Of a stretch of 64,000 nt of DNA, positions 8,305-16,699 are shown piece by piece; within the stretch, counting starts at the first letter, position 1, and each line of letters opens with the position of its first letter. The translations under genes and the position numbers were made by a program. Source of the stretch: Bradyrhizobium embrapense (lineage in GTDB: Bacteria > Pseudomonadota > Alphaproteobacteria > Rhizobiales > Xanthobacteraceae); the NCBI RefSeq assembly GCF_001189235.2, contig NZ_LFIP02000003.1, forward strand, positions 1 to 64,000, in the 5' to 3' direction. The notes beneath the pieces were generated by a model. It was not told the DNA's origin. It saw only the letters and a program-made list of their open reading frames with translations, and made no database searches.

Positions 8305-9006
8305 TCAGGCGGGAATGCGTTCGTCAGCCTCGTGCGGCTCGCGCAGCACGTAGCCGCGGCCCCACACGGTCTCGATGAAATTGCGGCCCTCGGAGGCGTT
8401 GGCGAGCTTCTTGCGGAGCTTGCAGATGAAGACGTCGATGATCTTCAGCTCCGGCTCATCCATGCCGCCGTAGAGATGGTTGAGGAACATTTCCTTGGTG
8501 AGCGTGGTGCCCTTGCGGAGCGAGAGCAGCTCCAGCATCTGGTATTCCTTGCCGGTGAGGTGGACGCGCTGACCGCCGACCTCGACCGTCTTGGTGTCCA
8601 GATTGACCACGAGATCGCCGGTCTGGATCACCGACTGGGCGTGACCCTTGGAGCGGCGCACGATCGCGTGGATGCGGGCGACCAGCTCGTCCTTGTGGAA
8701 GGGTTTGGTCATGTAGTCGTCGGCGCCGACGCCGAGACCCTTGACCTTGTCCTCGATGCCGGCGAGGCCGGAGAGGATCAGAATGGGAGTCTTGATCTTC
8801 GAAACCCGGAGCTGCTTGAGCACGTCGTAGCCGGACATGTCGGGCAGGTTGAGGTCGAGCAGGATGATGTCGTAGTCGTAAAGCTTGCCGAGGTCGACGC
8901 CTTCTTCACCGAGATCCGTCGTGTAGACGTTGAAACTCTCGGATTTGAGCATCAATTCGATCGACTGCGCGACGGCGCTATCATCTTCAATCAGCAAAAC
9001 GCGCAT
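8305..9006 (-). CDS. ctrA: CtrA, master cell-cycle response regulator
   Basis: The 233-residue OmpR-class regulator has an N-terminal receiver with phospho-acceptor D51 ([15 protein letters not shown]) and K in [11 protein letters not shown]. The C-terminal winged-helix domain contains [12 protein letters not shown] and [10 protein letters not shown]. The wording is that of alphaproteobacterial CtrA rather than a generic OmpR protein. CtrA activates flagellar and division genes and, in Caulobacter, represses replication initiation. The gene is divergent from fliI. Its upstream region holds five GANTC sites and a TTAACCAT half-site, which fits methylation-dependent and autoregulated expression. 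Confidence 0.96.
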   Translation of the reverse strand: MRVLLIEDDSAVAQSIELMLKSESFNVYTTDLGEEGVDLGKLYDYDIILLDLNLPDMSGYDVLKQLRVSKIKTPILILSGLAGIEDKVKGLGVGADDYMTKPFHKDELVARIHAIVRRSKGHAQSVIQTGDLVVNLDTKTVEVGGQRVHLTGKEYQMLELLSLRKGTTLTKEMFLNHLYGGMDEPELKIIDVFICKLRKKLANASEGRNFIETVWGRGYVLREPHEADERIPA

Positions 9007-9083
9007 GCCAGTCCCCTATAGTCGCCGCTCCGGGCGTCAGGTCGGCCGCACTTGCGGCACTCACAAAACGCCTTTGAACAACT

Positions 9084-9252
9084 GATTCGGATCCTGACGA
9101 GATATGGTTAACAAAAACTGATTCCTCGACGCAAGCTCTAACCGTGCAATTTTTGTCGAATCGCCCTAAGATATTGCGTAGAAGAAGCTTTTCCTAACCG
9201 CGCTCGTTCAGTTTCCACATTAAGAGCCGGGCCTAACCGACTCTCGCGACTC
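9084..9252. promoter_or_regulatory. GANTC cluster in the ctrA-fliI intergenic region
   Basis: The 367 nt between ctrA and fliI contain five GANTC sites, the target of the CcrM methyltransferase: GATTC at 9084 and 9120, GAATC at 9158, GACTC at 9239 and 9248. Three CTAACCG direct repeats lie at 9138, 9194 and 9233. The region is AT-richer than its surroundings and is the promoter region for both genes. Confidence 0.7.
9104..9111 (-). promoter_or_regulatory. ctrA: CtrA half-site upstream of ctrA
   Basis: The minus strand reads TTAACCAT about 100 nt ahead of the ctrA ATG. This matches the extended CtrA half-site known from Caulobacter. The partner half seven bases away (ATCA) is poor, so this would be a single half-site for autoregulation. 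Confidence 0.5.
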
Positions 9253-9319
9253 GCCCTTCTTCTGATGGGCGAGCGACCTCAGTCACCAAAGACAGTGACG
9301 CAATGATTAATGATGCGGG

Positions 9320-9334
9320 TAAACACGAAGTTAA
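9320..9334 (+). promoter_or_regulatory. fliI: Candidate CtrA box upstream of fliI
   Basis: TAAA-N7-TTAA has one mismatch from the CtrA consensus TTAA-N7-TTAA. It ends 39 nt before the chosen fliI ATG, a plausible distance for a CtrA-activated promoter with a short leader. Confidence 0.4.
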
Positions 9335-9373
9335 GCGGCCGGAGCAAAATTGCCGAAACTTAAGGTTTTCGCA

Positions 9374-10699
9374 ATGAAGGCACTCGCGGAGCAGATCGGC
9401 GACATCGACGGCGTCAATATTTATGGCCGCGTGGTCGGCGTCCGCGGGCTGATGGTCGAGATCGCCGGTCCCATTCATGCGATGTCGGTCGGCGCGCGCA
9501 TCGTGATCGACGTCGGCGCCGGCCGCTCCATCCCGGCCGAGGTGATCGGCTTCTCCGGCGAGAACGCTGTGGTGATGCCGTTCGGCGGGCTCGAGGGCGT
9601 CAGGCGCGGCTGCCGCGCCGTGATCGCCAACGCGGCGAGCCAGGTGCGGCCGTCGCCGGCCTGGCTCGGCCGCGTCGTCAACGCGATGGGCGAACCGATC
9701 GACGGCAAGGGGCCGCTGGTCCAGGGCGCTTCGCCGATGTCCTACCGCAACTCGCCGCCCCCGGCACATTCGCGCAAGCGTGTGGGCCCGCCGCTCGACC
9801 TCGGCGTGCGCGGTCTCAATACTTTCCTGACCTGCTGCCGCGGCCAGCGGCTCGGCATCTTCGCCGGCTCCGGTGTCGGCAAGTCGGTGCTGCTGTCGAT
9901 GCTGGCACGCAATGTCGATGCCGCGATCTCGGTGATCGGGCTGATCGGCGAACGCGGCCGCGAGGTGCAGGAATTCCTCCAGGAGGATCTCGGCGAGGAG
10001 GGGCTGGCGCGCTCGGTCGTGGTGGTCGCCACCTCGGACGAGCCGGCCCTGATGCGGCGCCAGGCGGCCTACCTCACGCTCGCCATCGCGGAATATTTCC
10101 GCGACGAGGACCAGGACGTGCTGTGCCTGATGGATTCGGTGACGCGCTTTGCGATGGCGCAGCGCGAGATCGGGCTCTCGGCGGGCGAGCCGCCGACTGC
10201 CAAGGGCTACACGCCGACCGTGTTCACCGAACTGCCGAAGCTGCTCGAGCGGGCAGGGCCGGGCACCGGCGAGGGCACCATCACCGCGATCTTCACCGTG
10301 CTGGTCGACGGCGACGACCACAACGAGCCGATCGCTGACGCGGTGCGCGGCATCCTCGACGGCCACATCGTGATGCAGCGGGCGATCGCCGAGCGCGGCC
10401 GCTACCCCGCGGTCAACATCCTCAAGTCGGTTTCCCGCACCATGCCGCGGTCCGCCGACCCTGAGTTCCTGCCCTTCATCAACAAGGCGCGGCAGGTGAT
10501 GGCGACCTATGCCGACATGGAGGAACTGATCCGGCTCGGCGCCTACCGGCCGGGCTCCAGCCCGGAGGTCGACGAGGCGATCCGGCTGCACGAGCCGCTG
10601 GAGGCCTTCCTGCGCCAGGCCAAGGACGAAGCGACCAGTCTGGGCGATGGCTACCGGCAACTCGCTCAAATCCTGTCGGGTTTGGAAACGGAACGCTAA
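9374..10699 (+). CDS. fliI: FliI, flagellar type III export ATPase
   Basis: The 441-residue protein is homologous to the F1-ATPase beta chain. The P-loop GSGVGKS is at 165-171, Walker B is in [10 protein letters not shown], and the characteristic [10 protein letters not shown] and [11 protein letters not shown] segments follow. FliI hydrolyses ATP at the base of the flagellar export gate, together with FliH and FliJ. The ATG at 9374 is preferred; a TTG at 9350 in the same frame would add eight residues. It is followed by fliJ, and a candidate CtrA box lies just upstream. Confidence 0.95.
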   Translation: MKALAEQIGDIDGVNIYGRVVGVRGLMVEIAGPIHAMSVGARIVIDVGAGRSIPAEVIGFSGENAVVMPFGGLEGVRRGCRAVIANAASQVRPSPAWLGRVVNAMGEPIDGKGPLVQGASPMSYRNSPPPAHSRKRVGPPLDLGVRGLNTFLTCCRGQRLGIFAGSGVGKSVLLSMLARNVDAAISVIGLIGERGREVQEFLQEDLGEEGLARSVVVVATSDEPALMRRQAAYLTLAIAEYFRDEDQDVLCLMDSVTRFAMAQREIGLSAGEPPTAKGYTPTVFTELPKLLERAGPGTGEGTITAIFTVLVDGDDHNEPIADAVRGILDGHIVMQRAIAERGRYPAVNILKSVSRTMPRSADPEFLPFINKARQVMATYADMEELIRLGAYRPGSSPEVDEAIRLHEPLEAFLRQAKDEATSLGDGYRQLAQILSGLETER

Positions 10700-10716
10700 C
10701 TTTGTCAGGCCATCAT

Positions 10717-10746
10717 CCCCGGCACACCATAGCTATGCCGGCGGGG
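10717..10746. other. Inverted repeat between fliI and fliJ
   Basis: CCCCGGCA (10717-10724) faces TGCCGGCGGGG (10736-10746), forming a GC-rich hairpin in the 108-nt gap. There is no T-run, so it may be an mRNA stability or processing structure rather than a terminator. Confidence 0.4.
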
Positions 10747-10807
10747 CCCAGCGGGGAGCCGGTTCTGTCCCGCGTTCAGAATTGGGACTTCTGGGGAGTA
10801 TGAGTCG

Positions 10808-11227
10808 ATGAAGTCACGTGAAACGCTGATCCGCCTGAAGAAGTTTCAGGTCGATGAAAAGCGCCGTCGGGTTACCCAGATCGAAGGCATGATCGCCGAC
10901 TTCCAGCGCATGTCCGTCGAGCTCGAGCGCGAGATCCAGACCGAGCAGGAGCGCGCCGGGATCAACGATCCCTCGCACTTCGCCTATCCGACCTACGCCA
11001 AGGCCGCGATCCAGCGCCGCGAGAACCTGACCCGTTCGGCCGACGAACTGCGTACCCAGCTCGACGACGCCAAGGCGCTGCTGTCGGAAGCATTCGAGGA
11101 GCTGAAGAAGGTCGAGCTGCTCGACGAGCGCGACCAGGCGCGCGAACGCGCGGAGGAGAGTGCCCGTGAACAAGCCGACATGGATTCGATCGGCCTGATG
11201 CGGGCCCGGCTCGGCGTCATCGCCTGA
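10808..11227 (+). CDS. fliJ: FliJ, flagellar export chaperone/stalk protein
   Basis: The 139-residue protein is almost entirely charged alpha-helix, predicted as two long antiparallel coiled-coil arms (about 1-75 and 78-130). It begins MKSRETLIRLKKFQVDEKRR, the usual FliJ opening. FliJ is the central stalk of the FliI ATPase ring and a chaperone escort in flagellar export. Its place after fliI is the normal order, and a strong terminator follows 30 nt after its stop. Confidence 0.92.
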   Translation: MKSRETLIRLKKFQVDEKRRRVTQIEGMIADFQRMSVELEREIQTEQERAGINDPSHFAYPTYAKAAIQRRENLTRSADELRTQLDDAKALLSEAFEELKKVELLDERDQARERAEESAREQADMDSIGLMRARLGVIA

Positions 11228-11257
11228 ACCTCGCTTTCCTCCGCTGACCAGATTGCG

Positions 11258-11284
11258 AGCCCGGGCCGATCACCCGGGCTTTTT
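11258..11284 (+). terminator. Rho-independent terminator of fliI-fliJ
   Basis: AGCCCGGG (11258-11265) and CCCGGGCT (11273-11280) form a perfect 8-bp stem with a 7-nt loop, followed by a run of T. Confidence 0.9.
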
Positions 11285-11432
11285 GCTGGGCGCCTGTCCA
11301 CAAGCCCGCCGTCTGTCGACCACTTGGCGGATCGTGGTGTCCCAAAATATGCTACCACCGGTCCGGACCAGATGATGATCGGCAGCGCGGTGGCAATGAG
11401 GCGGTGGGGGATGCAGGCTCGGAGGGCGCTGA

Positions 11433-11978
11433 ATGCTGACGCCGGCTGAGCTCGTCTGGCTGATCGCCGCCGTCGCGAAGGGGGATCAGGCCGCCTTCGA
11501 GCGGCTGTACGCCGCGACCCGGGCGAAACTCTTTGGCGTCGTGCTCCGTATCTTGCGGCGTCAGGACCTCGCCGAGGAGGTCATTCAGGAGGCTTACGTC
11601 AAGATCTGGAACAGCGCCGGGCAGTTCAATCCGGCCCTGTCTTCGCCGATCACATGGATGACGTCGATTGCGCGCAACCGCGCCATCGATGTCGTGCGCA
11701 AGCGAGGCGAGACCTCGCTGGAAGAAGAGCCGGCGGCGATGGAAGTCGCCGCCGACCAGCCCGATCCGCTGGCGCGGCGGGAAATGACGGAAGAGTTGAA
11801 GCGGTTGCTGGAGTGCGTCGGTCGTCTGGAGCCCGATCGTCAGAAGCTCGTGCTGCTCGCCTATTACAACGGCTGGAGCCGCGAGCAGCTCGCCGCAAAG
11901 TTCGAGACACCGGTGAATACGGTGAAGACCTGGCTGCGCCGCAGCCTGATGGATATCCGGGAGTGTCTTGGACTCTGA
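11433..11978 (+). CDS. ECF (group 4) RNA polymerase sigma factor, SigK/RskA type
   Basis: The protein has 181 residues. Sigma region 2 spans about 20-90 (FERLYAATRAKLFGVVLRIL, LAEEVIQEAYVKIWN, TWMTSIARNRAIDVVRKR). Region 4 spans about 120-178 with a helix-turn-helix in WSREQLAAKFETPVNTVKTWLRR. Regions 1 and 3 are absent, as in all ECF factors. The next gene, 3 nt after the stop, encodes an RskA-type anti-sigma factor, so the factor is probably held inactive at the membrane until a signal releases it. Its regulon cannot be read from this window. Confidence 0.93.
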   Translation: MLTPAELVWLIAAVAKGDQAAFERLYAATRAKLFGVVLRILRRQDLAEEVIQEAYVKIWNSAGQFNPALSSPITWMTSIARNRAIDVVRKRGETSLEEEPAAMEVAADQPDPLARREMTEELKRLLECVGRLEPDRQKLVLLAYYNGWSREQLAAKFETPVNTVKTWLRRSLMDIRECLGL

Positions 11979-11981
11979 TTG

Positions 11982-12965
11982 ATGGCCTATAGCGAAGACC
12001 ATATCGCGCTCGCCGCGGAATATGCGCTCGGTACCCTCGATGCCGACGAGCGTACGCAGGTCGAGACCATGATGGCCGTCGACAACGAGTTCGCAGCCCT
12101 CGTGCAGGCCTGGGAGTTCAGGCTCGGGACGCTGAACCAGATGGTCGGCCTCGTCGAGCCGCGTCCGGTGGTCTGGGAGAACATCAAGGCGGCGATCGGC
12201 CATGCCGGCCCGCCGCAGGCGCCGCTGGTGCTGCCTGAGACGCCGGCCGCGACGGTGACGCCGCCGCCTGCGCCGACGACCGACGATCCCGAATTCGGCT
12301 CGGCGTTCGATCCGGAGCCGCCGCCGTCAGCCGGGATGCCGCAGTCAGCCGAGCCTAGGCGGCTGCCCGAGCTCCGGCAGCCACGGGTCGTCTTCGACGA
12401 GCGCAACGTGACCGCGCTTTCGAACCGCGTGAAGCGCTGGCGCGGCATCGCCTCGGCCGCGACCGCGATCGCGGCCGCGCTGCTGGTGACACTCGGATTG
12501 CAGATCTACCGGCCCGACGCCTTGCCGAACGCGATCCGGCCGAAGCCGCGCATCCAGACCGTCGAAGTGAAGACGCCGGCGCCGGCGCTCGCGCCGTCGG
12601 CGCAATATGTCGCGCTGCTGCAGGGGCCGAATGGCGGGCCGGCCTTCATCATGACCATCGATGGCGCGACCAAGAATTTCACGGTGCGCAAGGTCGACGC
12701 CGCGTCCGAGCCCGGCAAGAGCTTCGAGCTCTGGCTGATCTCCGACAGACTGCCGCAGCCGCGCTCGCTCGGCGTGATCGGCGCCGATGATTTCACTGCG
12801 CGCCCGGTGCTGTCGGGCTACGATCCCGATGTAATCAACGGCGCGACCTACGCGGTGACGGTCGAGCAAGCCGGCGGTTCGCCGAACGGCCAGCCGACCT
12901 CGGCGCCGATCTTCACCGGCAAGCTGATCGAGACCGTGCCGGGCGCGTCGGGGTCGCCGCGATAG
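11982..12965 (+). CDS. RskA-family membrane anti-sigma factor
   Basis: The protein has 327 residues. The N-terminal cytoplasmic part (SEDHIALAAEYALGTLDADE) resembles anti-sigma domains that bind sigma regions 2 and 4. A proline-rich spacer (about 75-130), one membrane helix near residues 150-172 and a periplasmic RskA domain follow (FELWLISDRLPQPRSLGVI and onward). The zinc-binding HxxxCxxC motif of ZAS proteins is absent. Start ATG 11982 lies just after the sigma-factor stop, so the pair is almost certainly translationally linked. Confidence 0.9.
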   Translation: MAYSEDHIALAAEYALGTLDADERTQVETMMAVDNEFAALVQAWEFRLGTLNQMVGLVEPRPVVWENIKAAIGHAGPPQAPLVLPETPAATVTPPPAPTTDDPEFGSAFDPEPPPSAGMPQSAEPRRLPELRQPRVVFDERNVTALSNRVKRWRGIASAATAIAAALLVTLGLQIYRPDALPNAIRPKPRIQTVEVKTPAPALAPSAQYVALLQGPNGGPAFIMTIDGATKNFTVRKVDAASEPGKSFELWLISDRLPQPRSLGVIGADDFTARPVLSGYDPDVINGATYAVTVEQAGGSPNGQPTSAPIFTGKLIETVPGASGSPR

Positions 12966-12991
12966 GCGCGAACTCAATATTCCATTGTAGC

Positions 12992-13080
12992 CCGTCATTG
13001 CGAGGAGCGTCAGCGACGAAGCAATCCATCCTTCCGCGTGCTCGGTGACAATGGATTGCTTCGCTTCGCTCGCAATGACG
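12992..13080. repeat. Palindromic intergenic repeat, family A copy 2
   Basis: It starts CGTCATTGCGAGGAGC and ends GCTCGCAATGACG, with inner arms GAAGCAATCCAT and ATGGATTGCTTC. It is the same family as 2757-2840 and 34478-34597, and is located downstream of the anti-sigma gene. Confidence 0.85.
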
Positions 13081-13129
13081 TGGATGGAGTTTGTGCGTTT
13101 CAGGGTGTGACTTCGCGCAGCTCATCCGC

Positions 13130-13165
13130 AAAAAAAGAAAACGCCCGTGGGGAGCGGGCGTTTTC
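13130..13165 (-). terminator. Terminator of the small membrane-protein gene
   Basis: GAAAACGCCCG (13137-13147) and CGGGCGTTTTC (13155-13165) form a perfect 11-bp stem. Read on the minus strand it is followed by seven T (complement of the A-run at 13130-13136). It lies about 100 nt after the stop of the gene at 13262. Confidence 0.88.
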
Positions 13166-13261
13166 GATAGTCAACTTGGGGGTAGTTGGGGGTCTTAAAT
13201 ATCCACGTGGCGACTTTGGGGGGCTGTAAAGAACACCACGTGAATTCGTGAAACTCTCCTG

Positions 13262-13462
13262 TTAGCGGACCAGCGACGTGCCCGAACTAGTGATCGCGAC
13301 CGGCTTGCCGGCCTTCATGACCCGCGCCGTCTGCGTGTAACCATCATCCGACGAGTTATGTGCCGCGATGCCAAAGCCCGCGACCAGGATACCGGCGAAC
13401 AACGCCACGACCACAATCTTCAGGTGCGTCATACGATCGGCGCTGTAGATCGAGTGGTTCAT
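13262..13462 (-). CDS. Small single-pass membrane protein of unknown function
   Basis: The protein has 66 residues. AGGAG lies 6 nt before the ATG at 13462. A hydrophobic helix (about 14-34, LKIVVVALFAGILVAGFGIA) is followed by a polar tail (SSDDGYTQTARVMKAGKPVA). It could be a signal-anchored or exported peptide. I know of no assigned function; similar small proteins occur in Bradyrhizobium. It has its own strong terminator and a G/C-run-rich 3' untranslated stretch of about 100 nt. Confidence 0.72.
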   Translation of the reverse strand: MNHSIYSADRMTHLKIVVVALFAGILVAGFGIAAHNSSDDGYTQTARVMKAGKPVAITSSGTSLVR

Positions 13463-13870
13463 GGAAGTCTCCTGCCGCCTTCCTGCTCTCGCTAAATCTG
13501 TCGGTTCGGTTTGTTGTCCGGTTCAACGTCTCGTGCCCCACTAACGTAGGATTTGCCGATTCCGTTCCCCAGAGGTCATCACAAGGGCGTGATGATACGT
13601 GATCAATCGCGATCAAAAGCTGCCTTCAGCTTCCAAAGCCAACATTAACTGCACGTAATATCAGTAACTTGCTAAGTATCCGGATCATATTACCCGATAA
13701 AGGGCCGTTCCGGATAGTTTCACATAAATCAGTTGCCTGTGGCGAGAAAGCACAGGCGAAAACGCAAGTGATTTGCGACGGCTAGAGCGATTTTGAGTGA
13801 AGCCTATCTCGCACTTGATGCGGGATGGACGCCGGGTTTGCGTGAAGAAAACGCGTCCAGACAAGAAGCC
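13463..13870. other. 408-nt intergenic region between flhA and the small membrane protein
   Basis: No convincing coding frame is seen. It holds the promoter of the minus-strand small gene and the 3' end of flhA. A hairpin GCCTGTG (13735-13741) / CACAGGC (13751-13757) lies after flhA but lacks a clear T-run. An AT-rich stretch (13640-13700) and a TGATC/GATCA pair near 13600-13614 are the only other structures noticed. Confidence 0.5.
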
Positions 13871-16003
13871 CTACACGCTGCCGACGGTCTTCAGCCGGGC
13901 CCGCGGATGGATCTCGGCCTGCGACAAAACGGTGGTCTGCGAGCGGAACCGTTCCACCAGAGAGCGAACGAACGGCCGGATCGCCGCCGATGTCACCAGT
14001 ACCGGCGCCTCGCCTTCGCGCGCCGCCTGCTCGAAGGCGTTGCGCACGGCCGTCATGAATTCCGACAGCTTCGAGGGCTGCATCGCCAGGCTGCGGTCGT
14101 CGCCGGTGCCGACGATCGACTCGGCAAACGCCTGCTCCCAGCGCGCCGACAGCGCGATCAGCGGCAGGTAGCCGTTCGGCGAGGTGTTCTGGGCGCAGAT
14201 CTGGCGCGCCAGCCGGGCGCGGACGTGCTCGACCATGGTGGCCGGATTGCGCGAGAACGCCAGCGCGTCGGCGATGCCCTCGAGGATGGTCGAGAGGTCG
14301 CGGATCGAGATCCGCTCGGCGAGCAGCAATTGCAGCACGCGCTGGATGCCCGACACCGTGACCTGGCTCGGGACGATGTCCTTGATCAACTCGCCCTGCT
14401 CCTTCGGCAGGTCCTTCAAGAGCTTCTGCACCTCGCCGTAGGACAGCAAGTCCGACATGTTGGTCTTCAGCAGCTCGGTCAGGTGCGTCGACAGCACGGT
14501 CGCGGCGTCGACCACGGTGTAGCCCTTCAGCGCGGCCTCTTCCTTCAGGCCGGCGTCGACCCATGTCGCGGGCAGGCCGAAGGTCGGCTCGATGGTGTGG
14601 ATGCCGGGCAGCTGCACTTGGTTGCCGGCGGGATCCATGACCATGAACTGGCTCGGCCAGATCTTGCCGGTGCCGGCGTCGACTTCCTTGATCTTGATGG
14701 CGTAGCTGTTGGCCTCGAGCTGCACATTGTCGAGGATGCGCACCGCCGGCATCACGAAACCCATCTCGATCGCGAGCGAACGGCGCAGCGCCTTGATCTG
14801 CTCGGTGAGGCGATCGGTGCCGTCGGGGCCGTTGACCAGCGGCAGCAGCGCATAGCCGAGCTCGATCTTGAGGTCGTCGATCTTCAGCGCGGCGGCGATC
14901 GGCTCCTCCGCGGCGGCAGCGGCGGCGGCCGCGGCTGCAGCGGGGGCGGCGGCCGCTGCCGTTTCGGCCGCCTTGGCCGCGCGCTTCTGGTTGCGGGCAT
15001 TCCAGGCCAGCGCCGCGGCGCCAGAGCCCAGCGCCAGGAACGGCAATGTCGGAATGCCCGGCAGCAGCGCCAGCACCAGCATGACGCCGGCCGACATACC
15101 GAGCGCCTGCGGATAGCCGGAGAGCTGGCGCATCAGCGCCTTGTCGGCGGCGCCGGTGATGCCGGCCTTGGAAACCAGGAGGCCGGCGGCGGTCGAGACG
15201 ATCAGCGCGGGCACCTGGGTGACGAGGCCGTCGCCCACCGTCAGCACGGTGTAGGTGCGGGCGGCTTCGCCGAAGGAGAGGCCCTGCTGGGCGACGCCGA
15301 TGATGATGCCGCCGACGATGTTGATGCCGACGATCAGGAGGCCGGCGATGGCGTCGCCGCGGACGAATTTCGAGGCACCGTCCATCGCGCCGAAGAAGCC
15401 GCTCTCGTCTTCCAGTGCCTTGCGGCGCTCCTTGGCGGCCTTCTCGTCGATCAGGCCGGCGGACAGGTCGGCGTCGATCGCCATCTGCTTGCCGGGCATC
15501 GAGTCCAGCTGGAAGCGTGCCGCGACTTCGGCGATACGGCCCGAACCCTTGGTGATGACCACGAAGTTCACGATCACCAGGATCGCGAACACGATGATGC
15601 CGATCACGAAGTTGCCGCCCATCACGAAGTTGCCGAACGCCTCGATGACGTGGCCGGCGGCCGCGGTGCCCTCGTGGCCGTGGCTCAGGATCAGGCGGGT
15701 CGAGGCCATGTTCAGCGACAGCCGCAGCATGGTCGAGATCAGCAGGATGGTCGGAAACGACGAGAATTCCAGCGGCGCCTGGATGAACAGCGAGGTCATC
15801 AGGATCAGGATCGAGACAGTGATCGAGACCGCCAAAAACAGGTCGAGCACGATCGCGGGCAGCGGCAGGATCAGCACCACCAGGATGGTGAGGACGCCGA
15901 GCGCCAGCGCGAGATCGCCGCGCTTGAGGATGTCGCCGATCTCGCCGAGACCAGGCAATCCGCCCTTGCCTGCCGTGCCTTGCCCCGCCGTGACGTCGAC
16001 CAT
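13871..16003 (-). CDS. flhA: FlhA, flagellar type III export gate protein
   Basis: From ATG 16003 the protein has 710 residues. It has eight membrane helices in the first half, with the FHIPEP-family signature around TMLRLSLNMASTRLIL and the loop TVGDGLVTQVPALIVSTAAG. A cytoplasmic domain that docks chaperone-substrate complexes follows. The linker carries a long alanine run. FlhA forms the nonameric gate ring of the flagellar export apparatus. The start is uncertain: a GTG at 16105 also has a GGAG 6 nt upstream and would add 34 low-quality residues. It appears as a single gene, with a CtrA box upstream. Confidence 0.95.
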   Translation of the reverse strand: MVDVTAGQGTAGKGGLPGLGEIGDILKRGDLALALGVLTILVVLILPLPAIVLDLFLAVSITVSILILMTSLFIQAPLEFSSFPTILLISTMLRLSLNMASTRLILSHGHEGTAAAGHVIEAFGNFVMGGNFVIGIIVFAILVIVNFVVITKGSGRIAEVAARFQLDSMPGKQMAIDADLSAGLIDEKAAKERRKALEDESGFFGAMDGASKFVRGDAIAGLLIVGINIVGGIIIGVAQQGLSFGEAARTYTVLTVGDGLVTQVPALIVSTAAGLLVSKAGITGAADKALMRQLSGYPQALGMSAGVMLVLALLPGIPTLPFLALGSGAAALAWNARNQKRAAKAAETAAAAAPAAAAAAAAAAAEEPIAAALKIDDLKIELGYALLPLVNGPDGTDRLTEQIKALRRSLAIEMGFVMPAVRILDNVQLEANSYAIKIKEVDAGTGKIWPSQFMVMDPAGNQVQLPGIHTIEPTFGLPATWVDAGLKEEAALKGYTVVDAATVLSTHLTELLKTNMSDLLSYGEVQKLLKDLPKEQGELIKDIVPSQVTVSGIQRVLQLLLAERISIRDLSTILEGIADALAFSRNPATMVEHVRARLARQICAQNTSPNGYLPLIALSARWEQAFAESIVGTGDDRSLAMQPSKLSEFMTAVRNAFEQAAREGEAPVLVTSAAIRPFVRSLVERFRSQTTVLSQAEIHPRARLKTVGSV

Positions 16004-16171
16004 GGTAGCCGCTCTCCCCCGCGACTGGCGGCTACGGCCGCCAAGCGTCTGCGCGACGGCCGCAGGGCCGCCGTTCCGAAAGTGAGGCACCGCGCTGGCG
16101 TTCACGGGGATCTCCGCCCGTTAGACGCGTTCGACGACACTCGACTTCACTCGGCAATTCTTGCCGGGTGT

Positions 16172-16190
16172 ATGGTTAGCAAAGGGTTAA
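16172..16190 (-). promoter_or_regulatory. flhA: CtrA box upstream of flhA
   Basis: The minus strand reads TTAA-N7-CTAACCAT: one full half-site plus a seven-of-eight match to the extended half TTAACCAT, at the correct 7-nt spacing. It lies 70 nt before the GTG at 16105 and about 170 nt before the ATG at 16003. Confidence 0.6.
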
Positions 16191-16301
16191 TAAATGCCGT
16201 CCAGGGGCCGCGCGGGACGTCGCAGGCTTCAGGTCACTGGGATTTTGGGCCAGGAGGGGCGGGACCCGCCCGGCGGTTCCGGGCGCGGGGGTCACCGGCC
16301 T

Positions 16302-16598
16302 CTATCGGAGCGCACCGAGCACGGTGCCCGAAGCTGCGATGATGCCGAGCCCGATGACGCTGGCGCGCCACAGCAATTGCCGCCGGGCGGCGCGCCGATC
16401 GTGGAAGGCCAGCCAGTCGTGGACAAAGCCGGCAGGGATGTCGAACACGACTGCCGCCTGATCGCGATAGTGCGTCTCATGCTCGCAATACATCGTCCGG
16501 ACCGTCGGCACGCCCAGCCGCTCGAGCTCGCAATGCCATTCCCAGGCATGCTTGCCGTTCGTCCAGCGATTTTCGAACGGGATTACGTGTGATTCCAT
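16302..16598 (-). CDS. Conserved small hypothetical protein with C-terminal membrane helix
   Basis: The 98-residue protein starts at ATG 16598 behind an AGGAGG seven bases away. The first 60 residues are soluble and rich in His, Trp and Glu (HAWEWHCELERLGVPTVRTM, CEHETHYRD). The last 20 form a hydrophobic segment (WRASVIGLGIIAASGTVLGA). It is probably a tail-anchored membrane protein. No family is recognised. It lies upstream of flhA on the same strand but is separated by the flhA promoter. Confidence 0.68.
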   Translation of the reverse strand: MESHVIPFENRWTNGKHAWEWHCELERLGVPTVRTMYCEHETHYRDQAAVVFDIPAGFVHDWLAFHDRRAARRQLLWRASVIGLGIIAASGTVLGALR

Positions 16599-16699
16599 GA
16601 CGAGCCTCCTGGCCCACCCTTGAACCTCACGTGGCAATCCTAGCTCAATCTACCGAGCGGCGCGAGATCGGCGTTGGCCTGGAGCCGGTCATGGCCGCC

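Noticed and set aside
13645-13670. TTAA-N7-TAAT resembling a CtrA site
   Set aside because: Second half matches in only two of four positions and no cell-cycle or flagellar gene starts nearby.
13793-16342. 849-residue plus-strand open frame opposite flhA
   Set aside because: Composition (Asp/His/Gln/Arg-rich repeats) is typical of the complement of a membrane-protein gene; FlhA on the other strand is certain.
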